Source of the DNA: Kitasatospora aureofaciens | GTDB lineage: Bacteria; Actinomycetota; Actinomycetes; Streptomycetales; Streptomycetaceae | Direction: 5' to 3' | DNA length: 64,000 nt | Assembly (NCBI RefSeq): GCF_019192735.1 | Contig: NZ_JAHTKP010000002.1 | Span: 186,001 to 250,000 of the forward strand | In this document: in pieces, positions 44,301-53,201 of the stretch | Numbering within the stretch: the first letter of the stretch is position 1 | Layout: each line of letters starts with the position of its first letter | The notes under the pieces: model-generated | Told to the model about the DNA's origin: nothing | What the model saw: the letters and a program-made list of their open reading frames with translations, nothing else | Databases searched by the model: none | Program-made: the position numbers and the translations under genes

Positions 44301-46844
44301 ATCCGCGCGGACAAGGGCGTGCTGACCAAGCCCGGCAAGTGGATCCGGCTCAACGCCGTCCAGGGCGGGCTGACCGACGCGCAGAAGGCCAAGTTCCCGC
44401 ACCTGGCGGGCTATCGGGCCTTCACTGTGGACGCCCGGGACACCGGCCGCGTCCCGGCCGCGCTGCGCAGCCAGTTGCTGTTCACCGAACACCTGCCCAG
44501 CGGTGCGGTGTTGGCCGCCACGGGCGTGCAAATCCCCGGTGTGCTGGACGACTTGTACGCGCGTCGCACCGGCCGGGTGGACTTCGGCCCGGCCTACTAC
44601 GACGGCAAGGTGGCGCTGTCGGTGTGGGCGCCGACCGCGCAGGAGGTGTCCGTCCAGGTCTTCGACAGCGCGACCGGGGGCACCCCGAAGACGCTGCCGC
44701 TGAAGCCGGACGACGAGACCGGCGTGTGGGAAGTCGTCCGTGACAAGGGCGAGTTGGACGGCAAGTACTACCTGTACCAGGTGAAGGTCTGGGCGCCCTC
44801 GGTGCAGCAGGTGGTCGTCAACACCGTCACCGACCCGTACTCGGTGGCGCTGTCCACCGACTCCAAGCGCAGCCTGGTGGCCGACCTCGACGCCAAGGAG
44901 CTCAAGCCGAAGGGCTGGGAGGACCAGAACGTCCCGAAGGCCGTCCCGCCCGCGCAGCAGCAGATCCAGGAGCTGCACGTCCGGGACTTCTCGGTGGAGG
45001 ACACCACCGTCCCGGCCGCCGAGCGCGGCACCTACCTGGCGTTCACCGAGTCCAACTCGGCCGGCATGCAGCACCTGCGGGACCTCGCCAAGGCCGGGGT
45101 GACCACCGTCCACCTGCTGCCGACCTTCGACATCGCGACCATCCACGAGAACCGGGCCGACCAGAAGCTGCCCGCCTGCGACCTCAAGTCGCTTCCCCCG
45201 GACAGCCCGAAGCAGCAGGAGTGCGTGGCCGCCGTCGCCGCCGACGACGCCTACAACTGGGGGTACGACCCGCTGCACTACAACGTGCCCGAGGGCTCGT
45301 ACGCCACCGACCCCAACGGCACCGTCCGCACCGTGCAGTTCCGGCAGATGGTGCAGGCGATGCACGAGGCCGGGCTGCGGGTCGTGCTGGACGTCGTCTA
45401 CAACCACACCGCCGCCGGCGGCCAGGCCGAGCACTCGGTGCTGGACAAGGTGGTGCCCGGCTACTACCAGCGCCTGGACGCCAACGGCAAGGTGACCGCG
45501 GACAGTTGCTGCGCGGACACCGCGCCCGAGCACGCCATGATGAACCGGCTCGTCGTCGACTCGGTGACCACCTGGGCCCGCGAGTACAAGGTGGACGGCT
45601 TCCGCTTCGACCTGATGGGCCTGGACCCAAAGTCCACCATGCTGGACGTGCAGGCCGCGCTGCGGAAGATGACACCGGACTCGGACGGCGTCGACGGCAG
45701 GAACATCTTCCTCTACGGAGAAGGGTGGAACTTCGGCGTCGTCGCCAACAACGCCCGGTTCGAGCAGGCCACCCAGGCCAACATGGCCGGCACCGGCATC
45801 GCCACCTTCGACGACCGGCTCCGGGACGCCGCCCGCGGCGGCAACTTCATGCTCGGCTCCGCGCCGCAGCAGGGCTTCGCCTCGGGCCTGTACACCGACC
45901 CGAACGGCTCGCCCGGCAACGGCACCCCGGACCAGCAGAAGGCCCGACTCCTTCACCAGATGGACCAGTTGAAGGTCGGGCTGACCGGCAACCTGGCCGG
46001 CTACTCCTTCACCGACAGCTCGGGGAAGGCCGTCACCGGCGCCCAGGTCGACTACAACGGCGCCCCGACCGGGTACGCGGCCAAGCCGGGCGAGGCGGTG
46101 GAGTACGTGGACGCCCACGACAACACCGACCTGTTCGACGCGCTCGCGTACAAGCTGCCGACCGGCACCGCGCCCGCCGACCGGGCCCGGATGCAGGCGC
46201 TCGGGCTCTCGCTCACCGCGCTCACCCAGGGCGCGGGCTTTGCCCAGGCCGGCAGCGACCTGCTGCGCTCCAAGTCGCTGGACGCCAACTCCTACGACTC
46301 GGGCGACTGGTTCAACGCCATCCACTGGCCCGATCCATCGTCGGGGGCGGCTCAGGGCAACGGCTGGGGCCGCGGCCTGCCGATGGCGGCCGACAACAAG
46401 GAGATGTGGCCGACCGCGCAGTCCCTGCTGGCCAACCCGAAGCTGACCGTGGGCTCGGCCGAGATCCGTGCGACCACCGCGCAGTTCCAGGAGTTCCTGC
46501 GGATCAAGCAGTCGTCGCCGCTGTTCTCCCTGCCCACCCTGGCCGACGTCCAGCAGCGGCTGTCCTACCCGCTCTCCGGCGCCGCCGGCGAGATGCCCGG
46601 GGTGATCACCCTGCACCTGGACGGCACCGGGCTGGCCGGCGCCGAGAAGGGCGTCACTGTGATCTTCAATGCCACGCCCACCGCGCAGAGCCAGACCGTG
46701 GCGGCCCTGAAGGGGACGGCCCAGGCCCTGCACCCGGTCCAGGCGGGCGGCGCCGACCCGGTGGTCAAGCAGTCCGGCTTCGACGCCGCGACCGGCACCT
46801 TCACCGTGCCCGGCCGCACCGTGGCGGTGTTCGTCCAGGGCTGA
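41310..46844 (+). CDS. Secreted amylopullulanase (two GH13 domains and two CBM41)
   Basis: An 1844-aa exoenzyme. Signal peptide to about residue 42 (ALAAAPP). First GH13 domain, alpha-amylase type, about 60-620: Asp327 (GFRIDTVKH), Glu361 (FGEVY), Asp432 (GNHDMGRF). Then a beta region and two CBM41-type modules near 745 and 852, each starting VVHYNRPDGNYDGW-like. Second GH13 domain, pullulanase type, about 1090-1844: NHT, Asp1434 (GFRFDLMGL), Glu1471 (YGEGWNF) and Asp1604 (VDAHDNTD). It should cut both alpha-1,4 and alpha-1,6 bonds in starch and pullulan. S. coelicolor SCO2226 has the same build. GTG 41310 follows AAGGGAG. Confidence 0.95.
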   Translation: MADVRLRPRRSTPRRRPGRTAVLLAAALTAATLGSAPAALAAAPPAPPSDAALAATAGRHDLTREQYYFVLPDRFANGDTANDTGAKLPDGSTGGRLDNGFDPADKGFYHGGDLAGLIQKLDYIQNLGTTAIWMAPIFKNKPVQGTGADASAGYHGYWITDFTQVDPHFGTNEQLKELIAKAHARGIKVFFDVITNHTADVIDYAEQQHTYRSIGAYPTLDADGNPVDETAIADSGAPWPKITKDSFPYTPVFRTPADATAKSPSWLNDPALYHNRGDSTFVGESATEGDFNGLDDLDTQNPRVVKGFEKVYEQWVKDAGVDGFRIDTVKHVNMAFWQQWAPALKDFAAKQGNRKFFMFGEVYSGDPAVTSPYVTKGKLQATLDFPFQGAARSYVSQGGPAKNLADVYGQDYRYTSADTDAYELPTFLGNHDMGRFGSFLLADNPGADEATLLKKDRLGSELQFLTRGQPVVYYGDEQGFTGAGGDKDARQDMFASKTPSYNADRVLGGASGPADRYGQGGELYQGVAALAKLRRENPALADGAQIERYAADGAGVYAFSRIDAGQQVEYLVAVNNAGEAKTVTLDTFSAGMGFDRIYPAAGERVTSGADRKVTVTVPALSSVVFRAGSKLAPVAAAPQIAVQPPADGSTGLVTIGAKVDGGGFDRVTFAAQIGNGPWQTLGTADTGKYAVTQDLGAVAPGTVVRYKAVVQDSSGHLRSATGSFTTGTPAPTPVPTATARPYAVVHYNRPDGNYDGWNLYAWGDLADGEATQWPAGHGFTGRDAYGAFAYVKLKPGASDVGFIVEKDGVKDVDADRHLDVGTSGEVWLKQGDPTVRTTNPGPANTQPANTAVIHYNRADGNYDGWGLHDWTGAANPTDWGKPLMPVRRDAFGAVLEVPLAPGATSLSYILHNGNDKDLPNDQSLDLAVNGHEVWILGGREGYLLPQNAADSSQLDLGTAKAQWIDAKTVVVPANYGASDPALAGGTSAQLVYDPEGGIRADKGVLTKPGKWIRLNAVQGGLTDAQKAKFPHLAGYRAFTVDARDTGRVPAALRSQLLFTEHLPSGAVLAATGVQIPGVLDDLYARRTGRVDFGPAYYDGKVALSVWAPTAQEVSVQVFDSATGGTPKTLPLKPDDETGVWEVVRDKGELDGKYYLYQVKVWAPSVQQVVVNTVTDPYSVALSTDSKRSLVADLDAKELKPKGWEDQNVPKAVPPAQQQIQELHVRDFSVEDTTVPAAERGTYLAFTESNSAGMQHLRDLAKAGVTTVHLLPTFDIATIHENRADQKLPACDLKSLPPDSPKQQECVAAVAADDAYNWGYDPLHYNVPEGSYATDPNGTVRTVQFRQMVQAMHEAGLRVVLDVVYNHTAAGGQAEHSVLDKVVPGYYQRLDANGKVTADSCCADTAPEHAMMNRLVVDSVTTWAREYKVDGFRFDLMGLDPKSTMLDVQAALRKMTPDSDGVDGRNIFLYGEGWNFGVVANNARFEQATQANMAGTGIATFDDRLRDAARGGNFMLGSAPQQGFASGLYTDPNGSPGNGTPDQQKARLLHQMDQLKVGLTGNLAGYSFTDSSGKAVTGAQVDYNGAPTGYAAKPGEAVEYVDAHDNTDLFDALAYKLPTGTAPADRARMQALGLSLTALTQGAGFAQAGSDLLRSKSLDANSYDSGDWFNAIHWPDPSSGAAQGNGWGRGLPMAADNKEMWPTAQSLLANPKLTVGSAEIRATTAQFQEFLRIKQSSPLFSLPTLADVQQRLSYPLSGAAGEMPGVITLHLDGTGLAGAEKGVTVIFNATPTAQSQTVAALKGTAQALHPVQAGGADPVVKQSGFDAATGTFTVPGRTVAVFVQG

Positions 46845-46863
46845 CGGCCGCCACCTGAACTCT

Positions 46864-46900
46864 CGGGCCCCGTGCCGCCGTTGAGGCGGTGCGGGGCCCG
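46864..46900 (+). terminator. Terminator after the amylopullulanase gene
   Basis: CGGGCCCCGTGCCGCC (46864-46879) pairs with GGCGGTGCGGGGCCCG (46885-46900); 14 Watson-Crick and two G-U pairs, loop GTTGA. Confidence 0.9.
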
Positions 46901-47379
46901 GGTGCGTCCGGCGTCCGGATGGCCGGAATCGGTCGGTGGCACGGCCGGAAAGGTGACGTGTCGTGCCTCGTCGGCGCTGCGCCTCGAGTGGGAGGCCTCG
47001 GTGGTGCCCTGAGTGCTGGTCAATGCCGCTGCGGGGCGTCCGAATCGCCGGGCGGTCATGAAAACCATTGTTGCAAGTGTCTTTACCTGTCACGGGGTTG
47101 AAGCATTCGATCACAGTGGCGTGCGGATATGAATCGGCCAAACCGTGGCATGCATCTGTCATTGACGACTCATTTACTGCCACGATTCCTCCGGCTGCAG
47201 GCGAGGGTCCCCCAATCCTCCGTCGCGGCCGTGCAGTCCCCCTCTGCATCGACTCTGTGAGCACCGCTACCGCACCCCCGTCGCACACCGCCGACAGGGG
47301 CCCCCACTGCGCCGCAACCCTGCGGCCCAGGTCGCCCTCCACCGTGCGCGAACCCGCGCCGGTCGGTTAAGGAGTCCGC
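46901..47379. other. Long leader/intergenic region before the M4 protease gene
   Basis: About 480 bases without a gene. The part at 47060-47190 is clearly richer in A/T than its surroundings, a usual sign of a promoter region in this genome. I see TTGACG at 47162-47167 but no matching -10 at 17 bp. The final 190 bases are GC-rich leader with AAGGAG seven bases before ATG 47380. Confidence 0.6.
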
Positions 47380-49716
47380 ATGTCCCGCTACGCTCACGCC
47401 CGGAAGGCGGCGGTTGTCATGGCCGCCACCACCGCGCTCCTGGTGACCGGCATGCCGGTCATCGCACAGGCGTCCAGCCCCGACGCACCGTCGGCCGTCG
47501 CCCAGCAGCTCTCCGCCCGTGCGCAGCTGATCTCCTCCGCGAACCAGCAGGCCGCCGGCCTCGCCCGGAGCATCGGCCTGGGCGACCAGGAGAAGCTGGT
47601 CACCAAGGACGTCGTCCAGGACGCGGACGGCGCCCGCCACTTCCGGTACGAGCGCACCTACGCCGGACTGCCCGTCCTCGGCGGTGACCTGATCGTCCAC
47701 CAGGACGCCACCGGCGCCACCAAGGGCGTGACCAGGGCGAGCCAGGCCGAGCTGGTCGGCGTGAACACCACCCCCGCACTGGCCGCCCCCAAGGCCGAGG
47801 CCGCCGCCATCGCCGCCCAGAACGACGCCTCCGTGGCGAGCGCCCCGCGCCTGGTCGTCTGGGCCGCCGACGGCACCCCGCGGCTCGCCTACGAGACCGT
47901 CCTCGACGGCCAGGAGCCGGACGGCACCCCGAGCAAGCTGCACGTCGTCACCGACGCCACCACCGGCGACGTGATCAGCAAGTCCGAGGGCATCAAGACC
48001 GGCACCGGCACCGGCGTGTTCGTCGGCACCGTGCCGCTGACCACGACGAACAGCGGCGGCCAGTTCCAGCTCAAGGACGCCACCCGCGGCGGCCAGTACA
48101 CGACGAACATGAGCAACGGCACCTCCGGCAACGGCTCGCTGTTCACCAAGTCGACCGACACCTGGGGCAACGGGCAGGCCAGCAACCCGGAGTCGGCCGC
48201 CGTCGACGCGCAGTACGGCGCCGCCGCCACCTGGGACTACTACAAGAACACCTTCAACCGCCTCGGCATCCGCAACGACGGGGTCGGCGCGTTCAGCCGC
48301 GTCCACTACGACAGCAACTACACCAACGCGTTCTGGGACGACTCCTGCTTCTGCATGACCTACGGTGACGGCGCGAGCAACACCCACCCGCTCACCGAGA
48401 TCGACGTCTCCGGCCACGAGATGAGCCACGGCGTCACCGCCGCCACCGCCAACCTGACCTACTCGGGCGAGTCCGGCGGCCTCAACGAGGCGACCTCCGA
48501 CATCATGGGCACCGGCGTCGAGTGGTACGCCAACCTGCCCTCGAACCCGCCGAACTACTGGATCGGCGAGCTCATCAACCTCAACGGCAACGGCACGCCG
48601 CTGCGCTACATGGACAAGCCCTCCAAGGACGGCTCCTCGGCCGACTCCTGGTACTCGGGCGTCGGCAACCTGGACGTGCACTACTCGTCCGGCGTCGCCA
48701 ACCACTTCTTCTACCTGCTGTCCGAGGGCAGCGGCGCGAAGACCATCAACGGCTTCAACTACGACAGCCCGACGGCCAACGGCGTCACCGTCGCCGGCAT
48801 CGGCCGGGACAAGGCGCTTCAGGTCTGGTACAAGGCGCTGACCGCGTACATGACCTCGACCACCGACTACGCCGCCGCCCGCACCGCGACCATCAACGCG
48901 GCCACTGACCTCTACGGCGCGAACAGCACCGAGGTCTACCAGGTCGGCGTCGCGTGGGCGGCCGTCAGCGTCGGCCAGGTGCCCCCGAACCCGGGCGGCG
49001 TCAGCGTCACCAACCCGGGCAGCCAGTCCACCGCACTGAACGGCTCGGTGAACCTGCAGGTCAAGGCCACCGGCGGCACCGCGCCGCTCTCCTACGCCGC
49101 CACCGGCCTGCCGACCGGCCTGTCGATCAACTCCTCGACCGGCGTGATCTCGGGCACCGCCTCCGCCGCCGGCAGCTACAACGTGACCGTCACGGTCACC
49201 GACGCGGCCGGCAAGACGGCCACCGCCGGCTTCAGCTGGAGCGTCTCCGGTGGTGGCGGCGGCTGCACGCCGGCGCAGCTGCTGGGCAACCCGGGTTTCG
49301 AGACGGGTTCGGCGGCGCCGTGGACGGCGTCGTCGGGTGTGATCGACAACAGTGCGTCGCAGGCGGCGCACAGCGGTAGCTGGAAGGCGTGGCTGGACGG
49401 GTACGGGTCGGCGCACACGGACACGCTGTCGCAGACGGTGACGATCCCGGCGGGCTGCAAGGCGACGCTGAGCTTCTGGCTGCACGTCGACACGGCCGAG
49501 ACGGGCACGACGCCGTACGACAAGCTGACCGTGTCGGTGAACGGGACCACGCTGAAGACGTACTCCAACGTGGACGCCGCGGCCGGTTACCAGCAGCGGA
49601 CCTTCGACCTCTCGGCCTACGCGGGCCAGAGTGTCACGCTGAAGTTCACCGGCACCGAGGACGCCTCGCTGCAGACGAGCTTCGTGATCGACGACACCTC
49701 GATCCAGACCGGCTGA
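47380..49716 (+). CDS. Secreted M4-family (thermolysin-like) metalloprotease
   Basis: A 778-aa preproenzyme. Signal peptide to about residue 30, FTP/PepSY-type propeptide to about 210 (YAGLPVLGGDLIVHQD), catalytic domain about 215-530 with the zinc site H346-E-M-S-H350 and E370 in GGLNEATSD, 20 residues on as in thermolysin, and the late DVHYSSGVANHFFYLLS containing the catalytic His. Then a putative Ig-like domain (NPGSQSTALNGSVNLQVKATGG) and a C-terminal beta domain from about 630 beginning QLLGNPGFETGSAAPW. That last domain uses mostly G-ending codons, unlike the C-ending codons before it. Terminator at 49759-49788. Confidence 0.94.
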   Translation: MSRYAHARKAAVVMAATTALLVTGMPVIAQASSPDAPSAVAQQLSARAQLISSANQQAAGLARSIGLGDQEKLVTKDVVQDADGARHFRYERTYAGLPVLGGDLIVHQDATGATKGVTRASQAELVGVNTTPALAAPKAEAAAIAAQNDASVASAPRLVVWAADGTPRLAYETVLDGQEPDGTPSKLHVVTDATTGDVISKSEGIKTGTGTGVFVGTVPLTTTNSGGQFQLKDATRGGQYTTNMSNGTSGNGSLFTKSTDTWGNGQASNPESAAVDAQYGAAATWDYYKNTFNRLGIRNDGVGAFSRVHYDSNYTNAFWDDSCFCMTYGDGASNTHPLTEIDVSGHEMSHGVTAATANLTYSGESGGLNEATSDIMGTGVEWYANLPSNPPNYWIGELINLNGNGTPLRYMDKPSKDGSSADSWYSGVGNLDVHYSSGVANHFFYLLSEGSGAKTINGFNYDSPTANGVTVAGIGRDKALQVWYKALTAYMTSTTDYAAARTATINAATDLYGANSTEVYQVGVAWAAVSVGQVPPNPGGVSVTNPGSQSTALNGSVNLQVKATGGTAPLSYAATGLPTGLSINSSTGVISGTASAAGSYNVTVTVTDAAGKTATAGFSWSVSGGGGGCTPAQLLGNPGFETGSAAPWTASSGVIDNSASQAAHSGSWKAWLDGYGSAHTDTLSQTVTIPAGCKATLSFWLHVDTAETGTTPYDKLTVSVNGTTLKTYSNVDAAAGYQQRTFDLSAYAGQSVTLKFTGTEDASLQTSFVIDDTSIQTG

Positions 49717-49758
49717 CCCCGGGCGGGGCCTCGGCGGCCCGGTGAACGAGGACAGGTG

Positions 49759-49788
49759 AGGGCCCGGCAGCCACGGCTGCCGGGCCCT
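49759..49788 (+). terminator. Terminator after the M4 protease gene
   Basis: AGGGCCCGGCAGC (49759-49771) pairs perfectly with GCTGCCGGGCCCT (49776-49788), loop CACG, then TGTCGTG. Confidence 0.92.
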
Positions 49789-49826
49789 TGTCGTGCTCCG
49801 CTGAGACTGATTCGGATACTGATGCG

Positions 49827-49914
49827 GAAACGTTTCTCCCTTTGTCTTGACGGTGTCTCCTAGCGGCTCTAAGTTCGCTGCAAGTTTCCGGCAAGTTACA
49901 GAAACTTCCTGCAG
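49827..49914 (+). promoter_or_regulatory. Alpha-amylase promoter and operators
   Basis: -35 TTGACG (49847-49852), 17 bp, -10 TAAGTT (49870-49875). A LacI-type palindrome GAAACGTTTC (49827-49836) lies 10 bases upstream of the -35. CTGCAAGTTTC (49878-49888) and GAAACTTCCTGCAG (49901-49914) form an interrupted inverted repeat over the start site, with GCAAGTT directly repeated inside. TGCAAG-type repeats are known MalR/Reg1 targets at streptomycete amylase promoters; MalR is not encoded in the window. Confidence 0.7.
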
Positions 49915-49958
49915 ATTCACCCCGGCTGCCCCCACCCCAGCCACCCCCAGGAGACGAC

Positions 49959-51695
49959 GTGGTCACCACCGCCCCCACCCGCCGGCCTGCCCGCGCGGCC
50001 GGAGCGCTCGCCGCCTCGGCGGCGCTCGCGCTCTCGCTCACCGCGAGCCTCGGCAGCCCCGCCGCCCAGGCCTCCCCGCCCGCCAACAACGGAAAGGACG
50101 TCACCGCCACCCTCTTCGAGTGGCGCTTCGACTCCGTCGCCCAGGCCTGCACCTCCACGCTCGGCCCGAAGGGCTACGGCTTCGTCGAGGTGTCGCCACC
50201 CCAGGAGCACATCCAGGGCCCGCAGTGGTGGACCTCCTACCAGCCGGTCAGCTACCAGATCGCCGGGCGGCTCGGCGACCGCACGTCCTTCAAGAACATG
50301 ATCGACACCTGCCACGCGGCCGGGGTCAAGGTGATCGCCGACGCGGTGTTCAACCACATGACGGCCGGCTCCGGCACGGGCACCGGCGGCACCGTCTACA
50401 CCAAGTACAACTACCCCGGCACCTACCAGGACCAGGACTTCCACACCTGCCGCCAGCCGGTCACCAACTACCAGGACCGCACCAACGTGCAGGACTGCGA
50501 GCTGGTCAACCTCGCCGACCTGGACACCGGCAGCGCGTCCGTCCAGCAGACCATCGCGCACTACCTGGACGACCTGGCCTCACTCGGCGTGGACGGCTAC
50601 CGGATCGACGCCGCCAAGCACATGGCCGCCACCGACCTGGCCGCGATCAAGGCCAGGACGGCCAACCCCAACGCCTACTGGGTGCAGGAGGTCATCTACG
50701 GCGCCGGCGAGCCGATCCAGCCGTCCGAGTACACCGGCAACGGCGACGTCGACGAGTTCCGGGTCGGCACCGACCTCAAGCGCATCTTCACCAGCGACAA
50801 GCTCGCCAACCTCAACGGCTGGGGCGCCTCCTGGGGCTACCTGCCGAGCGACCAGGCCCGCAGCTTCATCGACAACTGGGACACCGAGCGCAACGGCTCC
50901 ACCCTCAACTACACCTACGGCAACACCTACACGCTGGCCAACGTCTTCCTGCTCGCCTCGCCCTACGGCTCCCCGAACGTCCACTCCGGCTACAGCTTCA
51001 CCAACAAGGACGACGGCCCGCCCAACGGCGGCACCGTCAAGGCCTGCTACCAGGACGGCTGGAACTGCACCCACGCCTGGCGGCAGATCGCCAACATGGT
51101 CGGCTTCCGCAACGCGGTCGCGGGCACCGGCGTCACCAACTGGTGGTCCAACGGCAACAACGCGATCGCCTTCGGCCGCGGCAACCAGGGCTACGTCGCC
51201 ATCAACCACGAGAGCGGCGCGATCACCCAGACCTTCCAGACCGGCCTGCCCGTCGGCACCTACTGCGACGTCCAGCACGGCGACCCGCAGCCGGGCGGCG
51301 GGTGCACCGGCCCGACGTACCAGGTCGGCGCGAACGGGCAGTTCACCGCGACGGTCGGCGCGGGCGACGCGGTCGCGCTGTACGTCGCGAGCGGGACGAA
51401 CGTCACCGGCGCCTCGTTCAACGTCAACGCGACGACGTCGTACGGCCAGAACGTCTACGTCGTCGGCGACAACCCCGCGCTGGGCGGCTGGGACCCGGCC
51501 AAGGCGCTGCCGCTCTCCTCGGCCGGCTACCCGGTCTGGTCGCTCGCGCTCTCGCTGCCGGCCGGCACGTCCTTCCAGTACAAGTACGTCCGCAAGGACG
51601 CGAGCGGGGCGGTGACCTGGGAGTCCGGTGCCAACCGGACGGCGACGGTGCCCGGCTCGGGGACGGTCGCGCTGAACGACACCTGGCGGCCGTAG
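49959..51695 (+). CDS. Secreted alpha-amylase with CBM20
   Basis: A 578-aa starch-degrading enzyme. Signal peptide to about residue 39 (AAQASPP). GH13 domain about 45-470: [15 protein letters not shown], Asp217 ([13 protein letters not shown]), Glu244 (VQEVIYG) and Asp308 ([11 protein letters not shown]); the residue before Asp308 is Trp where most amylases have His. CBM20 starch-binding domain from about 475 ([25 protein letters not shown]...). GTG 49959 has AGGAG five bases upstream. The promoter carries maltose-type operator repeats. Terminator at 51725-51760. Confidence 0.95.
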   Translation: MVTTAPTRRPARAAGALAASAALALSLTASLGSPAAQASPPANNGKDVTATLFEWRFDSVAQACTSTLGPKGYGFVEVSPPQEHIQGPQWWTSYQPVSYQIAGRLGDRTSFKNMIDTCHAAGVKVIADAVFNHMTAGSGTGTGGTVYTKYNYPGTYQDQDFHTCRQPVTNYQDRTNVQDCELVNLADLDTGSASVQQTIAHYLDDLASLGVDGYRIDAAKHMAATDLAAIKARTANPNAYWVQEVIYGAGEPIQPSEYTGNGDVDEFRVGTDLKRIFTSDKLANLNGWGASWGYLPSDQARSFIDNWDTERNGSTLNYTYGNTYTLANVFLLASPYGSPNVHSGYSFTNKDDGPPNGGTVKACYQDGWNCTHAWRQIANMVGFRNAVAGTGVTNWWSNGNNAIAFGRGNQGYVAINHESGAITQTFQTGLPVGTYCDVQHGDPQPGGGCTGPTYQVGANGQFTATVGAGDAVALYVASGTNVTGASFNVNATTSYGQNVYVVGDNPALGGWDPAKALPLSSAGYPVWSLALSLPAGTSFQYKYVRKDASGAVTWESGANRTATVPGSGTVALNDTWRP

Positions 51696-51724
51696 CGCCT
51701 GCCAGTTGTACGGCCTGCCGGTCC

Positions 51725-51760
51725 GAGGACCCTCGTCAGCCTGGCGTGACGGGGGTCCTC
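51725..51760 (+). terminator. Terminator after the alpha-amylase gene
   Basis: A 14-bp stem with one G-U pair: GAGGACCCTCGTCA (51725-51738) with TGACGGGGGTCCTC (51747-51760), loop of eight. Confidence 0.88.
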
Positions 51761-51822
51761 CCTGTGGGTGGCTGCGCCGTTCTAAACCCCGTCCGGCGGA
51801 GCCGCGCTGTCACCATCGCGGG

Positions 51823-52044
51823 ATGGGAACCACCCCCGTCGTCCTCGACCTCGAACTGTGCGGCGGCCGCTGGGACGGCCACCGCAAGCGCGTCAACGCC
51901 GCCGCCCCGCCGCCCTCGCTGCGGATGGTCCTGCGGGCCCAGCTGCCCGCCGCCGAGAGCGGCGAGTACTGGCCCACCACCAGCGTCTACCGGCTGGACG
52001 AGGACGGCGGCGTGCACCGCTACCGCTACTCGCACGACGAGTGA
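51823..52044 (+). CDS. Hypothetical 73-aa protein
   Basis: MGTTPVVLDLELCGGRWDGHRKRVNAAAPPPSLRMVL then VYRLDEDGGVHRYRYSHDE. The opening LELCGGRWDGHRKRV and closing YRLDEDGGVHRYRY resemble the FVGGPLDGR... WRYEY layout of the 75-aa protein at 9.7 kb, so the two may belong to one widespread small family. No ribosome site stronger than GCGGG. Function unknown. Confidence 0.55.
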   Translation: MGTTPVVLDLELCGGRWDGHRKRVNAAAPPPSLRMVLRAQLPAAESGEYWPTTSVYRLDEDGGVHRYRYSHDE

Positions 52045-52055
52045 CCTCGCAGGGT

Positions 52056-52799
52056 TCAGCCGCGCCCGATGTACGGCATCGTGGTCGCCATCACCGTCGC
52101 GAACTGCACGTTCGCCTCCAGCGGCAGCGAGGCCATGTGCCGCACGGTGCGCGCCACGTCGGCCACGTCCATGGTCGGCTCCGGCGCGATCCGCCCGTCC
52201 GCCTGCCGCACGCCGGCGCTCATCGCCGCCGTCATGTCGGTGGCCGCGTTGCCGATGTCGATCTGCCCGCAGGCGATCCGGTACGGGCGGCCGTCCAGCG
52301 ACAGGGACTTGGTCAGCCCGGTGACGGCGTGCTTGGTCGCGGTGTACGCGATCGAGTGCGGGCGCGGGACGTGCGCCGAGATCGAGCCGTTGTTGATGAT
52401 CCGGCCGCCCTGCGGGTCCTGCGCCTTCATGAGCGCGAAGGCGGCCCGGGCGCAGAGGAAGGCGCCGGTCAGGTTGAGGTCGACCACCGCCCGCCAGGCG
52501 TCCACCGCCAGCTCGTCCACCGGGACGGCCGGGCCGAAGCTGCCCGCGTTGTTGAACAGCAGGTCCACCCGGCCGAAGCGCTCGGCGGCCGCGGCGAACA
52601 GCGCGTCCACCGCCGCCGGGTCGGTGACGTCGGTGGGCACCACGGCGGCCTGGGCGCCGCTCAGCCGGGCCGTCTCCCGCAGCGGCTCGGCCCGCCGCCC
52701 GGCCAGCACCAGCTGCCAGCCGGCCGCGGCCAGCTCGACCGCGACGGCCCGGCCCACCCCGGTCCCGGCTCCGGTCACGACGGCGATCTGCTGGGGCAT
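52056..52799 (-). CDS. Short-chain dehydrogenase/reductase
   Basis: A 247-aa classical SDR: cofactor loop [21 protein letters not shown] after strand 2 (NADP preference), NNAGSFG, catalytic Ser in [14 protein letters not shown] and Y-T-A-T-K in [20 protein letters not shown]. It oxidises or reduces an alcohol/carbonyl substrate that cannot be named. The insert [23 protein letters not shown] near the end is common in the subgroup annotated as putative oxidoreductase. GGAG precedes the ATG. Divergent from the lipoprotein esterase gene. Confidence 0.9.
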   Translation of the reverse strand: MPQQIAVVTGAGTGVGRAVAVELAAAGWQLVLAGRRAEPLRETARLSGAQAAVVPTDVTDPAAVDALFAAAAERFGRVDLLFNNAGSFGPAVPVDELAVDAWRAVVDLNLTGAFLCARAAFALMKAQDPQGGRIINNGSISAHVPRPHSIAYTATKHAVTGLTKSLSLDGRPYRIACGQIDIGNAATDMTAAMSAGVRQADGRIAPEPTMDVADVARTVRHMASLPLEANVQFATVMATTMPYIGRG

Positions 52800-53201
52800 G
52801 ACGGTCTCCTCGGTGGTCGGTCGGTCTCGGGGCCCGGTCTCGGGGTGTGAGCCGATCGTTCCGGATGTCCGGGCGGCGCGTCACTGGTGGAAGAGCCCAA
52901 AGTTCCGGCCGCTCGGACGGCGGGCCAATGTGCCCCCCGCCGTCCGGCGTCCGCCGATCGGCGGGGGCAGGTGAAGGCCTTTACCTGACTGCGAACAAAC
53001 ATTGGATTCCCGGTGGCCGACGCGCAACCGGCCCGCCCCGGCCCACGTCATAAGATCGCAGGACGGCGCGCCACCGCGAGGGACGGCGCGCCGCCGTTCC
53101 GGGGACCGCGCCTCGCCGCGCCCCGGGTCTGTCCGGCCCCACCCGGGGGCCGCCGCCCGGCCACCCGGACCGGGCGTGAGATCGGTCGGAGAGTCCTCAC
53201 C
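52800..53201. other. Divergent intergenic region
   Basis: About 400 bases between the SDR and the lipoprotein gene. It holds the 20-bp palindrome listed separately; the sequence AACAAACATTGGATT just after it is unusually A/T-rich and marks a likely promoter region. No gene is supported. Confidence 0.6.
52968..52987. promoter_or_regulatory. 20-bp near-perfect palindrome in the divergent region
   Basis: CAGGTGAAGG pairs with CCTTTACCTG: nine of ten positions complementary. Size and symmetry suit a dimeric repressor. It lies 215-234 bases before the lipoprotein start and 169-188 from the SDR start. Confidence 0.5.

Noticed and set aside
47081-47089. CTTTACCTG shared with the palindrome at 52968-52987
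   Set aside because: Only one arm is present at 47.08 kb; nine shared bases are not enough to call a common operator.
41307-47342. 2011-codon open frame on the minus strand
   Set aside because: It lies antisense to the amylopullulanase gene and has the Val/Gly/Leu/Arg/Asp-rich composition expected of a shadow of high-GC coding DNA; no motif, no start site.
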